Part shown: positions 1-10,436 of the stretch, piece after piece
Layout of the letters: every line of letters begins with the position of its first letter
How positions within the stretch are numbered: position 1 is the first letter of the stretch
Assembly: GCF_009360615.1 (NCBI RefSeq)
Contig: NZ_SPEY01000023.1
Span: forward strand, 224,007 to 288,006
Source of the DNA: Comamonas sp.
Lineage (GTDB): Bacteria; Pseudomonadota; Gammaproteobacteria; Burkholderiales; Burkholderiaceae_C
DNA length: 64,000 nt
Direction of reading: 5' to 3'
The notes under the pieces: generated by a model
Database searches by the model: none
Told to the model about the DNA's origin: nothing
The model's input: the letters and a program-made list of their open reading frames with translations, nothing else
Program-made: the position numbers and the translations under genes

Positions 1-1044
1 GGCGACATCGTCGACGGGAGCGCCGTCTATGCCTGTGATACGGTCTCCCGGCACGATGCCTTCGGGGCCAACGGTGATACCGCTCAGCCCCGCCTTTTGC
101 GCCGCTGAGCCAGGGGCGACACGGAGCACAAACACGCCTTGGGTACTGGTCAGTGCCTGCAATCGGCGGTTGAGCTGCTCGTCTACCTCGATCCCAAGCG
201 CCGGACGGATGTATTTGCCGGTCTTGATAAGTTGTGGCACCACACGCATGACCGTGTCCACCGGTACGGCGAAGCCAATCCCAGCCGATGCACCGGAAGG
301 GCTGTAGATCGCTGTGTTGATGCCGATCAGACGGCCGGCGGAATCGAGCAACGGCCCACCCGAGTTGCCGGGGTTGATAGCGGCATCGGTTTGAATCAGG
401 TGTTCGATGGTCACTCCGCCAGATTCTCCGGGCAGCGATCGATCTAGCGCGGACACGATGCCGTTGGTGAGTGTCCAATCCAGGCCGAAGGGGTTGCCGA
501 TGGCGAACACCTTTTGTCCCACCTTGAGGTCTGCGCTGGTGCCGACCGGAACGGCGGGCGGGCGCTGGAAGCCGACGCCGATTTTGAGCACCGCGATATC
601 GTGTGCCGGACTCACTCCGACCAGCGCGGCTTGGTAATCGCGGCCGTCGGCCAGTTTGACCGTGGCCTCCGACGCCCCCTGAATCACATGAAAGTTGGTA
701 ACGACATGACCGGCGTCATCCCAGATGAAACCCGAACCCGTCCCGCGCGGCACGGAAAAGACGTTGCGCGTCCAGACATCTCGTACCAGTTGGGACGTCG
801 TGATGTAGACCACCGATCCCCGGGATTTCTCGAACAGTTCGATGGTGGCCTGTTCGTCAGCGGCCAGATCGCCACGCGGCGTGACGGTGCGCTCAGCGGC
901 TTGGCGCGGGCTGAACCAGGCCTCGATGGCGGGCAGGAACTGCCAGAACAGCATGAGTGCGGCAACGCACGCAGTGATGAAGAGCCACCGCCGGACGAAA
1001 TGATCCGGAGCTGGGCGTTGTGGGTAAGGATCGTGGTAAGCCAT
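1..1044 (-). CDS. degP-like: DegP/HtrA-like S1C serine protease, 3' part missing
   Basis: Trypsin-like protease expected to act on misfolded periplasmic or membrane proteins. The reading frame runs off the window edge, so only the first 348 residues are seen. A hydrophobic segment at about residues 20-40 suggests a membrane anchor or uncleaved signal. The catalytic triad is visible: His119 in TNFHV, Asp149 in HDIAVLK and Ser228 in GNSGGP. A PDZ domain starts near residue 280 and is cut off. It is the last visible gene of the heat-resistance locus, 23 bp after the HtpX gene, and matches the degP position of known loci of this kind. Confidence 0.93.
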   Translation of the reverse strand, partial: MAYHDPYPQRPAPDHFVRRWLFITACVAALMLFWQFLPAIEAWFSPRQAAERTVTPRGDLAADEQATIELFEKSRGSVVYITTSQLVRDVWTRNVFSVPRGTGSGFIWDDAGHVVTNFHVIQGASEATVKLADGRDYQAALVGVSPAHDIAVLKIGVGFQRPPAVPVGTSADLKVGQKVFAIGNPFGLDWTLTNGIVSALDRSLPGESGGVTIEHLIQTDAAINPGNSGGPLLDSAGRLIGINTAIYSPSGASAGIGFAVPVDTVMRVVPQLIKTGKYIRPALGIEVDEQLNRRLQALTSTQGVFVLRVAPGSAAQKAGLSGITVGPEGIVPGDRITGIDGAPVDDVA

Positions 1045-1067
1045 GGCGGGGGTTCCTTTCGAGTGAT

Positions 1068-2033
1068 TTAGCGCCAAAGGCCGCTCAGGCCCCGGCGTGG
1101 CGGGCGCATCGGGGCGAACGACCTTGGCGCGAGATATTCCGTTTGGTACGGCAGGGCCTGCGATGGCTGAGGCGCCAACGCCATCAGGCGCGCGATACGA
1201 TCCTCTGTCGCCGGATGCGTGCGCAACCAGGACGGTTCGGGATTCCCCCAGCCGGGCAACAACCAGGCTCGCCACGAGCGGCTCACCCGCTCGATCTTCG
1301 CCAGCGCCGAGGCGAGCCCGTGCGGATCTCCCGTCAGCTCTACTGCCATCCGGTCGGCATCGAACTCTCGCACACGTGACAGACCCAACTGTGCGAGCAG
1401 TGCAAGTTGCGGCGAAGCGGCCAACAACAGTAAGCCAATCCAGTTAATTTCTGCTGCACCGACCAGCAAGGCTGGCATGCTGATCAGGAGCGCGACCTGA
1501 CCCAACAACGCCAGCAGGTTCGTGAGCCGGCTGATCGAATCGGCCAAGCCCATGACACGAAGATCTTCTTGAGCGATGTGCGCGACTTCATGCGCCAGCA
1601 CGGCTTGCAGTTCGCGCATACTCAGGCTGCGGAGCAGGCCATCGGTGAGGGCAATGGAGGCAAGGCGCCTGGAGCCGGTGGCAAAGGCATTGACGATGTC
1701 GCTGGGCACATAGTACGGAACCGGCGTGTTCGGCAATCCTGCGCGAGCTGCGAGCGCTCGCAGCAACGACCAGATTGCGGGGGCTTCATCAGGGCGCAAG
1801 GGACGGGCGCCATACAGACGCAAGGTCATCGCGGAGGCGGCGACAGGTTCGATCAGCAGGGTCAATGCGCATGTTGCCAGTGCCAGCCAAAGGCCAATCT
1901 CGCCGAACAGCAGACTGCCAGCGGCAGCTGCGATCCCCACCAGGGTCAAAACCAGCAGCGCGGTTTGAAAGCGATTGAGCCAGCGGTGCCTCGACCTGGC
2001 ATCGTGTCGGCCGACTAGACCATAGGGGGTCAT
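1068..2033 (-). CDS. htpX: HtpX-like M48 zinc metalloprotease
   Basis: Membrane-embedded zinc protease of the M48 family, expected to degrade damaged inner-membrane proteins. The zinc motif HEVAH is clear near the middle, and two hydrophobic segments lie near residues 20-55 with more after the HEXXH helix, as in HtpX. I prefer the ATG at 2033, which starts after the PsiE stop; a GTG at 2069 would overlap psiE by 29 bp. A GGAGG sits almost against the 2033 ATG, so the start is not certain. Part of the heat-resistance operon. Confidence 0.9.
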   Translation of the reverse strand: MTPYGLVGRHDARSRHRWLNRFQTALLVLTLVGIAAAAGSLLFGEIGLWLALATCALTLLIEPVAASAMTLRLYGARPLRPDEAPAIWSLLRALAARAGLPNTPVPYYVPSDIVNAFATGSRRLASIALTDGLLRSLSMRELQAVLAHEVAHIAQEDLRVMGLADSISRLTNLLALLGQVALLISMPALLVGAAEINWIGLLLLAASPQLALLAQLGLSRVREFDADRMAVELTGDPHGLASALAKIERVSRSWRAWLLPGWGNPEPSWLRTHPATEDRIARLMALAPQPSQALPYQTEYLAPRSFAPMRPPRRGLSGLWR

Positions 2034-2040
2034 GCCTCCA

Positions 2041-2511
2041 TTACTCGCTCTTGCGGTCATCGCGTTCACGCATGAGCCAATAGGTCAGACCCAAGGCCAG
2101 TACCGTCCCCGCCAGCGCGGCCACTTTGGCAGGATCAACGTCGGGTTCTAGGATGATGAACTTGCGGGCCAGTGCCAGGATCGCGATCAGAATGACGGTC
2201 TTGACCTGGATGATGCTTTCCTTGCGCAGAGCCACTTTGACGATCGAATGCTTGAATTCCATGGCGATCAGCAGCGTCATGGTGGCACCGAACACCAGCT
2301 GGAAAACCTTATGATCCAGTGGATTCAGCGCATCCATGACGAGCAGTGTGAACACCAGCCGAATCAACTGAATCAGCGAAATCACAATTACCAACGCGAT
2401 GACGCCCGAAAGCGTGATGGCAACGAACTGCTCGAAGCGCTCGTAAACCGTCATCAACCGCCACTGGGAGCGTATCTCGTCAAGGGCCGTGTGGCCAGAT
2501 TCTTTATTCAT
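2041..2511 (-). CDS. psiE: PsiE-family membrane protein
   Basis: A 156-residue protein with four hydrophobic segments (about residues 28-50, 70-90, 103-120 and 128-147). It matches the phosphate-starvation-inducible PsiE family in length and pattern. Its biochemical role is not known; in heat-resistance loci a psiE gene is regularly found between the thioredoxin and htpX genes, as here. There is no overlap with the preferred htpX start. Confidence 0.85.
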   Translation of the reverse strand: MNKESGHTALDEIRSQWRLMTVYERFEQFVAITLSGVIALVIVISLIQLIRLVFTLLVMDALNPLDHKVFQLVFGATMTLLIAMEFKHSIVKVALRKESIIQVKTVILIAILALARKFIILEPDVDPAKVAALAGTVLALGLTYWLMRERDDRKSE

Positions 2512-2586
2512 AAGCGTTGCGCTCTCTCTTTCAATGAAACGTTAATGGAACGGAGAGTCCGAGAAGACGACTCGATCACACCTGAA

Positions 2587-3027
2587 TCACCGGGGCAATT
2601 GCGAAGCCACCCAGCGCATAATGTCCTGCGCGCCCATGGCGCCCGCCTGACGTGCAACCTCATGTCCCCCCCGGAACAAAATCAGGGTTGGAATGCTGCG
2701 AATACCGAACTGGGCGGCCAGGTGAGGCTCGGCCTCGGTATTTACCTTGGCCAACCTCACCTTGGGTTCAAGCAGGGAGGCTGCCTGCTCGAACTGCGGC
2801 GCCATCATCTTGCACGGTCCACACCACGGCGCCCAAAAGTCAACCAGCAGCGGCAGGTCACTGCGCTCCAGATGACGGGCGAAGGTCGCTGTGGTCAGAT
2901 CAATGGGTTCTCCGGTGAACAGCGGGTGCTGGCACCGCCCGCAATTGGGCTTCTCTGCCAACTTGTTGGCTGGCACGCGATTGATGGATTGGCAGTGTGG
3001 GCAGACGATATGAATGCTGTCACTCAT
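2587..3027 (-). CDS. trxC-like: Thioredoxin 2 (TrxC-type) with N-terminal zinc finger
   Basis: Cytosolic thioredoxin of 146 residues. The N-terminus has two CxxC pairs (CPHC and CGRC) typical of Trx2, followed by a thioredoxin fold with the active site WCGPC. The start at 3027 is preceded by AAGGAG at good spacing and overlaps the ftsH stop as ATGA, so the two are translationally coupled. Likely repairs oxidised proteins during heat or oxidative stress together with the neighbouring proteases. Confidence 0.93.
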   Translation of the reverse strand: MSDSIHIVCPHCQSINRVPANKLAEKPNCGRCQHPLFTGEPIDLTTATFARHLERSDLPLLVDFWAPWCGPCKMMAPQFEQAASLLEPKVRLAKVNTEAEPHLAAQFGIRSIPTLILFRGGHEVARQAGAMGAQDIMRWVASQLPR

Positions 3028-4907
3028 GAGGGGGCTCCTTGGGACACAGAGGAAGTAATGGCTCCGGCAGTTGGGCCGCTGTGACATGGGGATTCGAGCT
3101 GTAGCCCTTGCGTCAGTTGCCGGATGCTGTATTCATCCAGCGTTTCCCGTGCGAGCAGTTCGCGCGCGCACCGCTCCAGCACTTCTCGGTTAATTTCGAG
3201 AATTCGGTATGCACGATCAAACACACCCATCACGATGTCACGGATGGCTTGGTCGATGCGTGTCTGTGTCGATTCGGCTACCCGGCAGCCACCCTGTACC
3301 AGTTCAGGCGCATCAAGAAAACGCGGCCTCTGTGCCTCAAAAGCAACGTACCCCAAGCCCTCATCCATGCCGAAGCGCGTAATCATATCGCGGGCGATGT
3401 CGGTGGCCCGCGCGAGATCGTCTGAAGCCCCTGTGGACAGCTCGCCAAACACGAGCTTCTCAGCCGCGCGCCCTCCCAGGAGCACGGCGATCTTGTGCTC
3501 CAGGTCGGCACGTGTCATCAGAAATCGGTCTTCGGTGGGCCGCTGCAGGGTGTAGCCGAGTGCACCGATGCCACGCGGAACGATTGAAATCTTGTGTACC
3601 GGATCGGTGCCGGGCAGCGCCAGCGCCACCAGCGCATGCCCCATCTCGTGATAGGCCACGGTTTCCCGCTCCTTGGGATTGAGCACTCGGTTCTTCTTCT
3701 CCAGGCCCGCCACGATGCGCTCGATGGCGGCGGTGAAATCCTGCAACTCCACGGCGGACGCTTTGCGCCGGGTCGCGGCCAGCGCGGCCTCGTTGACCAG
3801 GTTCGCGAGGTCTGCACCCGAAAAGCCCGTGGTCAGCGCAGCCACCTGTTCGAGATCGATATCCTGAGCCAGCGTCACCTTCTTGACGTGGACTTTCAGG
3901 ATGTCCAGCCGTCCCTTCTTGTCGGGCCGGTCCACCAGCACCTGACGGTCGAAGCGACCGGCGCGCAGTAGCGCCTGGTCGAGGATTTCGGGGCGGTTGG
4001 TGGCGGCGAGGATGATCAGCCCGACCGAGCTGTCGAAGCCGTCCATCTCCGTGAGCAGCTGGTTGAGGGTCTGCTCGCGCTCGTCGTGGCCGCCGATGGG
4101 GCCGCCGACGCCGCGCGCGCGGCCCAGCGCATCGAGCTCGTCGATGAAGATGATGGCCGGCGCCTGCCCGCGGGCCTGCTCGAACAGGTCGCGCACGCGC
4201 GCTGCACCCACGCCGACGAACATCTCGACGAACTCCGAGCCTGAGATGGAAAAGAACGGTACCCCGGCCTCGCCCGCCACGGCCTTGGTCAGCAGGGTCT
4301 TGCCCGTGCCGGGCGGGCCAACCAGCAACACACCTTTCGGGATGCGCGCCCCGAGCCGTCCATACTCCTGCGGATTCTTGAGGAAATCGACGATCTCAAC
4401 CAACTCCGCCTTAGCCTCATCGACACCAGCGACATCGGCAAAGGTCACGCCAGTGTTCTTCTCCATGAATACCTTGGCACGGCTCTTGCCGATGCTCAGG
4501 AAGCCGCCCATGCCCTGCTTCTCGGCGAAGCGGCGGAACAGGAAGAACCAGACGCCGAAGAAGGCCACCGCCGGCAGAATCCAGGAGAGCACATCACGTA
4601 GCCAGGTGCTTTCCACCACCCGCGCGTAAGGCACGTCGTACTTGGACAGCCGCTCGGCCAGGTCGGGTTCGACGCGAGTGGCCACGATGGTGGTCTTGCC
4701 CCGGCTGTCCGGCGATTTCAGGCGCCCGGTGACCGTGCGGTCCGACACCAGCACTTCGGCGACGCGCCCCTCGGCCAGCGCCTTCTCGAATTCGCTGTAG
4801 GGCACGGGCTCGACGGTCTTGGCCGCCTGCCAGTAGTTCTGCAGCGTCAGCAGCAACAGGCCGGCGACGATCCAGTAGCCAATGTTCCATTGATCTTTCT
4901 TTTCCAT
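3024..4907 (-). CDS. ftsH: FtsH-type AAA+ membrane protease
   Basis: ATP-dependent zinc metalloprotease of 627 residues. Two transmembrane segments (about 9-24 and 106-125) flank a periplasmic domain. Walker A GPPGTGKT lies at about 197-204, Walker B IIFIDE at about 252-257, the pore motif FVG near 230 and the zinc motif HEMGH at 420-424. The ATG at 4907 is chosen because GAGGA lies upstream; a TTG 18 bp earlier has none. This is a second, accessory FtsH of the heat-resistance locus, not the housekeeping copy, judging by context. Confidence 0.96.
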   Translation of the reverse strand: MEKKDQWNIGYWIVAGLLLLTLQNYWQAAKTVEPVPYSEFEKALAEGRVAEVLVSDRTVTGRLKSPDSRGKTTIVATRVEPDLAERLSKYDVPYARVVESTWLRDVLSWILPAVAFFGVWFFLFRRFAEKQGMGGFLSIGKSRAKVFMEKNTGVTFADVAGVDEAKAELVEIVDFLKNPQEYGRLGARIPKGVLLVGPPGTGKTLLTKAVAGEAGVPFFSISGSEFVEMFVGVGAARVRDLFEQARGQAPAIIFIDELDALGRARGVGGPIGGHDEREQTLNQLLTEMDGFDSSVGLIILAATNRPEILDQALLRAGRFDRQVLVDRPDKKGRLDILKVHVKKVTLAQDIDLEQVAALTTGFSGADLANLVNEAALAATRRKASAVELQDFTAAIERIVAGLEKKNRVLNPKERETVAYHEMGHALVALALPGTDPVHKISIVPRGIGALGYTLQRPTEDRFLMTRADLEHKIAVLLGGRAAEKLVFGELSTGASDDLARATDIARDMITRFGMDEGLGYVAFEAQRPRFLDAPELVQGGCRVAESTQTRIDQAIRDIVMGVFDRAYRILEINREVLERCARELLARETLDEYSIRQLTQGLQLESPCHSGPTAGAITSSVSQGAPS

Positions 4908-4934
4908 GGGCAATGTTCCTCGCAAGTCGTGCCG

Positions 4935-6365
4935 CTAGAGAATGGGGGTGAACAGACGGGCCACCCCGTCGCGCAAGCGGATGGCCAGCGGGCGGGCGCG
5001 CAACGCCATGGCCGATATCTCGTTCGATGCATCACGGGCGGCATCAAAAAGGGATTCCAGCCGCGTAGACAGCGCGGTGTCGTACACCTCCACATTGAAC
5101 TCGAAGTTGAGGCGCAGGCTGCGCGCATCCCAATTGGCCGAACCCAGGCAGCACCACTGGCCGTCTATCAGCATCAGCTTGCTGTGGTCGAACGGGCCAG
5201 GCCGTTCGAAGATGCGTACACCGTGCTCCAGCACCTGCCAGTAGTGGGCGCGCGCGGCCCATTGCACCGTGGGATGGTCGCCGTTTGCGGGCGTCAGCAC
5301 CTCGACGCGCACGCCGCGCAACGCGGCCGTGCTCAGCGCCGCGATCATCGGCTGATCGGGCACGAAGTAAGGTGTCCAGATGCGCACCGAATGCTTCGCC
5401 GCGCTCAAAGCGCCCATGAAGGTCCAGCGCATCCTGTCCAGGGCCTCATCGGGACCGGCCTCGATGCCGCGCGCCCAAGAGGTTCCTTGCTCATCAGCCG
5501 TTGCGGGCGGTTCGCCCCAGAAACCCTTGCTGAGCCGCTCGCCCGTGGTATCGCACCAATCATCGGTGAAGCACCGCATCAGATGCGCAACCACCGGCCC
5601 GCGCAGACGAAAGTGCAAATCGTGACAGGCCTGCTCCGGCGCATCGGGCCGCCAATACGGGCTGCAGATGTTCATGCCACCGGTGAAACCTGTCTCGCCA
5701 TCGATCACCAGCAGCTTGCGGTGATTGCGCAGATGCGCGGCATGCAGGCGCGCGGGAATCAACGTCGGGTTGAACGTAGCTGCCGGAACGCCGGCGCGTT
5801 GCAAGGCGCGGTAGGCGCTGCGGGGCGACCAGCGGGCATAGACGTCGTCGATCAGCACCCGCACTTGCACGCCGCGCTCATGAGCCCGGCGCAGCGCATC
5901 GACGAACTGCGCCCCGATGCCTTGGCTGTCGAAGATGTACGAAGCCAGCGCGACGCTGTGCCGCGCCGACTCGATGGCAGCGAGCATGGCCGGGTAGGCC
6001 TGCTCGCCATCGACGAGCGGCTCGATGCGGTTGCCGCTGGTCAGCGACTGGCCGGTGGCACGTCCCACCAGGTGCGCCAGGCCGGCAAACGGCGCCGATA
6101 CGGCCTGGGGCATCGTAGGCACGAGGTCCTGCCGAACAGCAGGATCTGCCCCCGGAAACAGCCGCCGCGCCCGCCGCTGGTAACGGTTGATGCCGAACAG
6201 CCCATACAGCAGCGAACCGGCAAGCGGCAACAAGGCGATCAGCAGTACCCACAGCGTGGCCGATCGCGGGTCACGCTTGTAGATGATCGCGTGCCCCGCT
6301 GTGGGGATAGCGACCGCCAGCGACACGAGGGTGGCTGCCCATGTCAGCCCGTTGGGGTCGGACAC
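4935..6365 (-). CDS. cls-like: Cardiolipin-synthase-like phospholipase D
   Basis: Membrane enzyme of the phospholipase D superfamily with two HKD motifs: HxK in HLRNHRKLLVID and HSKLMLIDG, each followed by the usual Asp and a glycine-rich turn. Two N-terminal transmembrane segments (about residues 10-30 and 37-58) match cardiolipin synthases. The GTG at 6365 is preferred because GGGGAGG precedes it; it starts 18 bp downstream of the clpK stop. Cardiolipin made here may stabilise membranes under heat; a cls-like gene between clpK and ftsH is typical of these loci. Confidence 0.9.
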   Translation of the reverse strand: MSDPNGLTWAATLVSLAVAIPTAGHAIIYKRDPRSATLWVLLIALLPLAGSLLYGLFGINRYQRRARRLFPGADPAVRQDLVPTMPQAVSAPFAGLAHLVGRATGQSLTSGNRIEPLVDGEQAYPAMLAAIESARHSVALASYIFDSQGIGAQFVDALRRAHERGVQVRVLIDDVYARWSPRSAYRALQRAGVPAATFNPTLIPARLHAAHLRNHRKLLVIDGETGFTGGMNICSPYWRPDAPEQACHDLHFRLRGPVVAHLMRCFTDDWCDTTGERLSKGFWGEPPATADEQGTSWARGIEAGPDEALDRMRWTFMGALSAAKHSVRIWTPYFVPDQPMIAALSTAALRGVRVEVLTPANGDHPTVQWAARAHYWQVLEHGVRIFERPGPFDHSKLMLIDGQWCCLGSANWDARSLRLNFEFNVEVYDTALSTRLESLFDAARDASNEISAMALRARPLAIRLRDGVARLFTPIL

Positions 6366-6382
6366 GACAGCCTCCCCATGAC

Positions 6383-9232
6383 TCAAGATTCGCCGCCCGC
6401 TGACTTCTTCTTGCGCGCAGGCTTGCTCGCGTCGCTCGGCGGCGTCTCGGCCACGTTCGCGGCATCGGGCTTCTCAGGCTCGGCCGGCTTCGCGGGTGGC
6501 TCCTGGCGCTCGAAGACCACCCGTTCGGCCTTGTCGTCCCAGCGGGCGCTGGCGTGATCGGCCTTGCCGATACCGCCACCCAGCATCTCGCGCGCCAGAG
6601 CAGTTTCCAGCTCGCTGCGGATCAGCCGCTTGAGCTCACGCGCGCCGAACTCGGGCTTGTAGCCTTCCTCCGCGAAGTGATCGATCAAGGTCTGATCGAA
6701 GGCGAGCGTCACGCCCTGGCTGGCGGCGTTGCGGGCCACACGATCGAGCTGCAGGCCGACGATATGGCGGATCTCCTCCTTGCCCAGCGCATGGAAGACG
6801 ATGATCTCGTCGATGCGGTTGAGGAACTCGGGGCGGAAGTGTCCGCGCAGCACGTCCATCACCTCGCCCTTGGTCTTCTCGTATTCCTCGCCGGCGGCGC
6901 CACGGGCCTTCAGCCGACGCTGGATGATGTCCGAGCCCAAGTTCGAGGTGGCGATGATGATGGTATTGGTGAAATCCACCACCCGGCCCTTGCCGTCGGT
7001 GAGCCGCCCGTCGTCGAACACCTGCAGCAGGATGTTGTAGACGTCGGGGTGAGCCTTCTCGATCTCGTCCAGCAGCAACACGCTGTAGGGTTTGCGCCGC
7101 ACCTTCTCGGTGAGCTGGCCACCCTCGTCGTAGCCGACGTAACCCGGAGGCGCCCCCACCAGGCGTGCCACGGTATGGCGTTCACCGTACTCGGACATGT
7201 CGATGCGCAGCAGAGCACCTTCATCGCCATAGATGGACTCGGCCAGCGCCTTGGCGAGCTCGGTCTTGCCCACGCCGGTCGGCCCGAGGAACAGAAAAGT
7301 CGCCACCGGCTTGCTGCCTTCGCGCAGGCCCGCGCGCGACAACCGCACGGCATCGGCCACCGCGCGCACTGCTTCGTCCTGGCCCACCAGGCGCTCGTGC
7401 AGCCGCTGCTCCAGATGCAGCAGCTTCTCGCGTTCTTCCACCGTCAGCTCGTTGACCGGAATGCCGGTCAGGCGCGAGACGATCTGCGCGACATGCTCGG
7501 CCTTGACTTCGGCGCTGCCCGAGGCGCGCTCGCGTTCCCATTCCTCGACAAGCTTCTTGAGTTCGGCCTCTTTGGCCTCGATGTGCTTGCCCAGCTCGGC
7601 GGCCTTGTCGTACTGCTTGCGCGAGGCCACATAGTCCTGCTCACGCCGCAGCTGGTGCAGTTCGGACTCCAGCTCTTGCACCGCCACCGGGCGGGCCGTG
7701 GCCGACAGCTTCACGCGTGCGGCCGCCTGGTCGAGCAGGTCGATGGCCTTGTCAGGCAAAAAGCGCGCGGTGATGTAGCGGTCCGACAACTCGGCGGCGG
7801 CGATGATCGCATCCTCGGTGATGCTGACCTTGTGGTGTGCCTCGAAGGTGTCGCGCAGGCCGCGCAGGATCATCATGGTCTGCGCTACCGTCGGCTCGGG
7901 CACCATCACCGGCTGGAAGCGACGCTCCAGCGCGGCGTCCTTCTCGATGTACTTCTGGTACTCGTTGAGCGTGGTGGCGCCGATCAGGTTCAGTTCGCCG
8001 CGCGCCATCATCGGCTTGAACACGTTGGCCACGTCCAGCCCGCCTTCGCCGCCACCCTGGCCTGCACCGACGATGGTGTGCACCTCGTCGATGAAGAGAA
8101 TCAGCTCGCCCTGGTGCTCGGTCACTTCCTTGAGCACCTTCTGCACGCGCTCCTCGAACTCGCCCCGGTACTTGGCGCCAGCCACCATGGCATTGATGTT
8201 GAGTTCCACCAGGCGCTTGTCGCGCAGCGTCTCAGGCACTTCACCGGCCACCATGCGCTGCGCCAACCCTTCGACGATGGCGGTCTTGCCGACGCCGGGC
8301 TCGCCGATCAGCACCGGGTTGTTCTTCTTGCGCCGGGCCAGCACTTCGATGGTCGTCTCGATCTCCTGCGCGCGGCCGATGACCGGATCGAGCTTGCCCT
8401 CGCGCGCCATCTTGGTGAGGTCGCGCGAATACTTGTCGAGTTCCGGCGTGTTGGTCGGCGTCTCGGCGCGGCCATCCTCGGCCCCTTTGCCGACCACCTT
8501 GCTTACCTGCTGGCGCAGCGCTTGCGGCGTGAGGCCGTAACGGCGCAGCAGGTTGGCCGCCAAACCTTCGCCTTCCTCGGCGAGCCCGATCAGGAAATGC
8601 TCCGGCCCGACATAAGAGTGGCCGAGTTCGTTGGAGGCCACGAAAGCACGGCTGAGCGCGTCCTTGACCCGGGGCGACACGCCGATCTCGCCCTCGAACG
8701 GCTTATCGCCGCGCTTGGCTTCGGATTCGATCTGGCGCTTGAGGTCATCGACCTTGATCTTGAACTGCCCCAGGATGGTCTTGACCACGTCGCTGTCGGA
8801 TAGCGCCAGCAGCAGGTGTTCGGTATCGACTTCGGCGCGCCCGAACTCTGCAGCGTGTCGGGCGGCCTCCTGCAATAGGGCCTCGGACTGTTCGCTGATA
8901 CGGCTGGCGAGCCCACTGCCGCGACGGCGCGCGGTGCCCGTACCGGCCGGGGCGGGTTCGCCGAACGAGGCATCGACGACCTCGTCGGTATCGGCCGCCA
9001 TGGACGGTGCGTCGTCACCGATGCGGAAGAAGTCGCTGCCAAGGAAGTCTTCGAACAGCCCGCTGCGCGAGCCGAACAAGGCTTCCAGCGGTGAGACGGT
9101 GCGCTTTTGCTGGCGCACCAGTTGGCGATAGTGATCGTCACACAACAGCATGGTGCTGTGGCGACCATTGAGATTGGCTTCCACCCGCACCGTGGCGGGC
9201 TGGCCGCAGACTTGGCATTGTTTTCTGGCCAT
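6383..9232 (-). CDS. clpK: ClpK/ClpG-type stand-alone disaggregase
   Basis: Hsp100 ATPase of 949 residues that extracts proteins from aggregates and confers heat tolerance. The N-terminus has a CxxC...C/H zinc-finger-like extension (CQVC near residue 6 and CDDH near 32) found in ClpK/ClpG but not ClpB. Then come a Clp N domain, AAA-1 with Walker A GEPGVGKT, a short middle domain and AAA-2 with Walker A GPTGVGKT. The C-terminal tail is long and rich in Ala, Pro and Lys. Start at 9232 follows AGGAG. This is the key thermotolerance gene of the block. Confidence 0.95.
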   Translation of the reverse strand: MARKQCQVCGQPATVRVEANLNGRHSTMLLCDDHYRQLVRQQKRTVSPLEALFGSRSGLFEDFLGSDFFRIGDDAPSMAADTDEVVDASFGEPAPAGTGTARRRGSGLASRISEQSEALLQEAARHAAEFGRAEVDTEHLLLALSDSDVVKTILGQFKIKVDDLKRQIESEAKRGDKPFEGEIGVSPRVKDALSRAFVASNELGHSYVGPEHFLIGLAEEGEGLAANLLRRYGLTPQALRQQVSKVVGKGAEDGRAETPTNTPELDKYSRDLTKMAREGKLDPVIGRAQEIETTIEVLARRKKNNPVLIGEPGVGKTAIVEGLAQRMVAGEVPETLRDKRLVELNINAMVAGAKYRGEFEERVQKVLKEVTEHQGELILFIDEVHTIVGAGQGGGEGGLDVANVFKPMMARGELNLIGATTLNEYQKYIEKDAALERRFQPVMVPEPTVAQTMMILRGLRDTFEAHHKVSITEDAIIAAAELSDRYITARFLPDKAIDLLDQAAARVKLSATARPVAVQELESELHQLRREQDYVASRKQYDKAAELGKHIEAKEAELKKLVEEWERERASGSAEVKAEHVAQIVSRLTGIPVNELTVEEREKLLHLEQRLHERLVGQDEAVRAVADAVRLSRAGLREGSKPVATFLFLGPTGVGKTELAKALAESIYGDEGALLRIDMSEYGERHTVARLVGAPPGYVGYDEGGQLTEKVRRKPYSVLLLDEIEKAHPDVYNILLQVFDDGRLTDGKGRVVDFTNTIIIATSNLGSDIIQRRLKARGAAGEEYEKTKGEVMDVLRGHFRPEFLNRIDEIIVFHALGKEEIRHIVGLQLDRVARNAASQGVTLAFDQTLIDHFAEEGYKPEFGARELKRLIRSELETALAREMLGGGIGKADHASARWDDKAERVVFERQEPPAKPAEPEKPDAANVAETPPSDASKPARKKKSAGGES

Positions 9233-9261
9233 GCTGATGCTCCTGTAAAGATTGATCTGAC

Positions 9262-9286
9262 GAGGCACCGCCGATCGCGGTGCCTC
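9262..9286 (-). other. 10-bp perfect hairpin in the hsp20-clpK gap
   Basis: Two 10-nt arms (9262-9271 and 9277-9286) pair perfectly around a 5-nt loop, about 30 nt before the clpK start. No U-run follows on the minus strand, so it is not a classical terminator. It may shield the hsp20 end of the message or act as a processing or attenuation site. Confidence 0.6.
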
Positions 9287-9325
9287 ATCTCTTTGTGGTT
9301 TTTGAGAAAAACGCGCTGCCCCGCG

Positions 9326-9895
9326 TCAGCCGTTGATCGGGATCGAGCGCCCCTGCTTGGGCGTACTGGCCTCGCGCTTGTCCATCGTGATCGTGAGCAC
9401 GCCGTTCTTGAAAGCGGCCTTGATCGTGTCCTGGTTGGCATCGGCCGGCAGGTTCAGAGCGCGCTGAAAGCTGCCGTAGGAGCGCTCCACCCGGTGGAAA
9501 CCGCCGTCTTTCGTTTCCTGCTCCTGACGCTTTTCACCGCGCACCAGCAGCACGTCGTTGTCGAGCGTGATCTGGATGTCTTTTTCCTCGATGCCGGGTA
9601 CTTCCAGGGCGATCTTGTACTGCTTGTCGGTCTCCTGGATGTCCAGCGCCGGCTTCAGCATGCCCGGCCAGTCCGACGGCCAGCGTGGCATGGCCAGCGT
9701 CGGGAAACCGAAGCCTCGAAACGCGTCGTCGAACAGGCGGTCGATCTCGCGATGCAATTGCAGGATGGGACTGACGGGCCCACCCGCCACAGGCAGGTCA
9801 TTGCGCTGCACCGGCAGCGAGGCAGTGCTCTGTTGTTCTTCCTGCTCCTTTTTGAACCAGTTCCAGGGAGCCAATTTCTTGAAATCAATGTCCAT
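9326..9895 (-). CDS. hsp20: Small heat-shock protein Hsp20
   Basis: ATP-independent holdase of 189 residues. A central alpha-crystallin domain is recognisable by the beta-strand pattern and the GVLTITM motif near residue 170, just before the C-terminal tail. The start at 9895 has GGAGG eight bases upstream. It precedes clpK in the same direction, so bound clients can be handed to the disaggregase. Known heat-resistance loci have the same hsp20-clpK pair. Confidence 0.93.
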   Translation of the reverse strand: MDIDFKKLAPWNWFKKEQEEQQSTASLPVQRNDLPVAGGPVSPILQLHREIDRLFDDAFRGFGFPTLAMPRWPSDWPGMLKPALDIQETDKQYKIALEVPGIEEKDIQITLDNDVLLVRGEKRQEQETKDGGFHRVERSYGSFQRALNLPADANQDTIKAAFKNGVLTITMDKREASTPKQGRSIPING

Positions 9896-9927
9896 GTCAT
9901 ACCTCCAGAAATCAATTGAAGACTCAC

Positions 9928-10209
9928 TCAATCCGCTTGCCTGCGGCTATGGATAGCGCGCCCAGGCAACACGGGATGTTTCGCTGACTTCGGCTGCTCA
10001 TCTGTGCGTATCACCTCCTTCTTTCTGCCTGCTTGGATCTGATCATTGATCCATTGATCGATTTCACTTTGACGAAACCGCCACGTCCCGCCGACCTTGA
10101 AGGCCGGAATTTCCCCGTGCGCGGCGAGCCGGTAAAGCGTCCGCTTGCCGACCTTTAAGTAGGTAGCCAACTCGTCGAGTGTGAAGATCGCCTGCTGGCG
10201 CGCTGTCAT
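9928..10209 (-). CDS. Excisionase/MerR-type HTH DNA-binding protein
   Basis: A 93-residue protein whose first 55 residues form a winged helix-turn-helix of the excisionase type (LDELATYLKVGKRTLYRLA ... GTWRFRQSEIDQWI). The basic tail has no known domain. It is the first gene of the heat-resistance locus, 32 bp before hsp20. It may regulate the locus or take part in its mobility. The direct repeats at 10258-10275 upstream are a candidate binding site. Confidence 0.8.
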   Translation of the reverse strand: MTARQQAIFTLDELATYLKVGKRTLYRLAAHGEIPAFKVGGTWRFRQSEIDQWINDQIQAGRKKEVIRTDEQPKSAKHPVLPGRAIHSRRQAD

Positions 10210-10257
10210 ACCACCCCCACAAGTTCCGTCGTCACGCGGCCTCGCTCGAGGAAATTC

Positions 10258-10303
10258 TTGCAAGACTTTGCAAGATATTGCGCCTAACATGCCGAAAGTC
10301 AAG
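10258..10303 (-). promoter_or_regulatory. Sigma-32-like promoter and phased direct repeat
   Basis: On the minus strand, CTTGACT (10303-10297) and CGCAATAT (10282-10275) are separated by 14 bp. This resembles the heat-shock sigma factor consensus CTTGAAA / CCCCATNT (5 of 7 and 6 of 8). Two copies of TTGCAAGA (10258-10265 and 10268-10275) spaced 10 bp apart cover the expected start site, as an operator would. The transcript would begin about 60 nt before the HTH gene. Confidence 0.5.
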
Positions 10304-10436
10304 AGTCAACATCCAGCGACCTGCTGGCCGATTGATGTGACTCAAATCTTCAAGGACGGTATGCCAGGGCGGGCCGGTCCGGCGCAGGGGACGGTGGGTT
10401 GATCGGGACCTTGCGGGCGCCGCCCACGGCCGCAGA

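Noticed and set aside
4890..6557. A 555-codon open frame antisense to the phospholipase D gene
   Set aside because: The minus-strand gene has both HKD motifs and a good start; the plus frame has no recognisable content.
6554..8803. A 749-codon open frame antisense to clpK
   Set aside because: It is a GC-driven shadow of clpK; composition (His/Leu/Gly/Gln-rich) is unnatural and no ribosome site fits.
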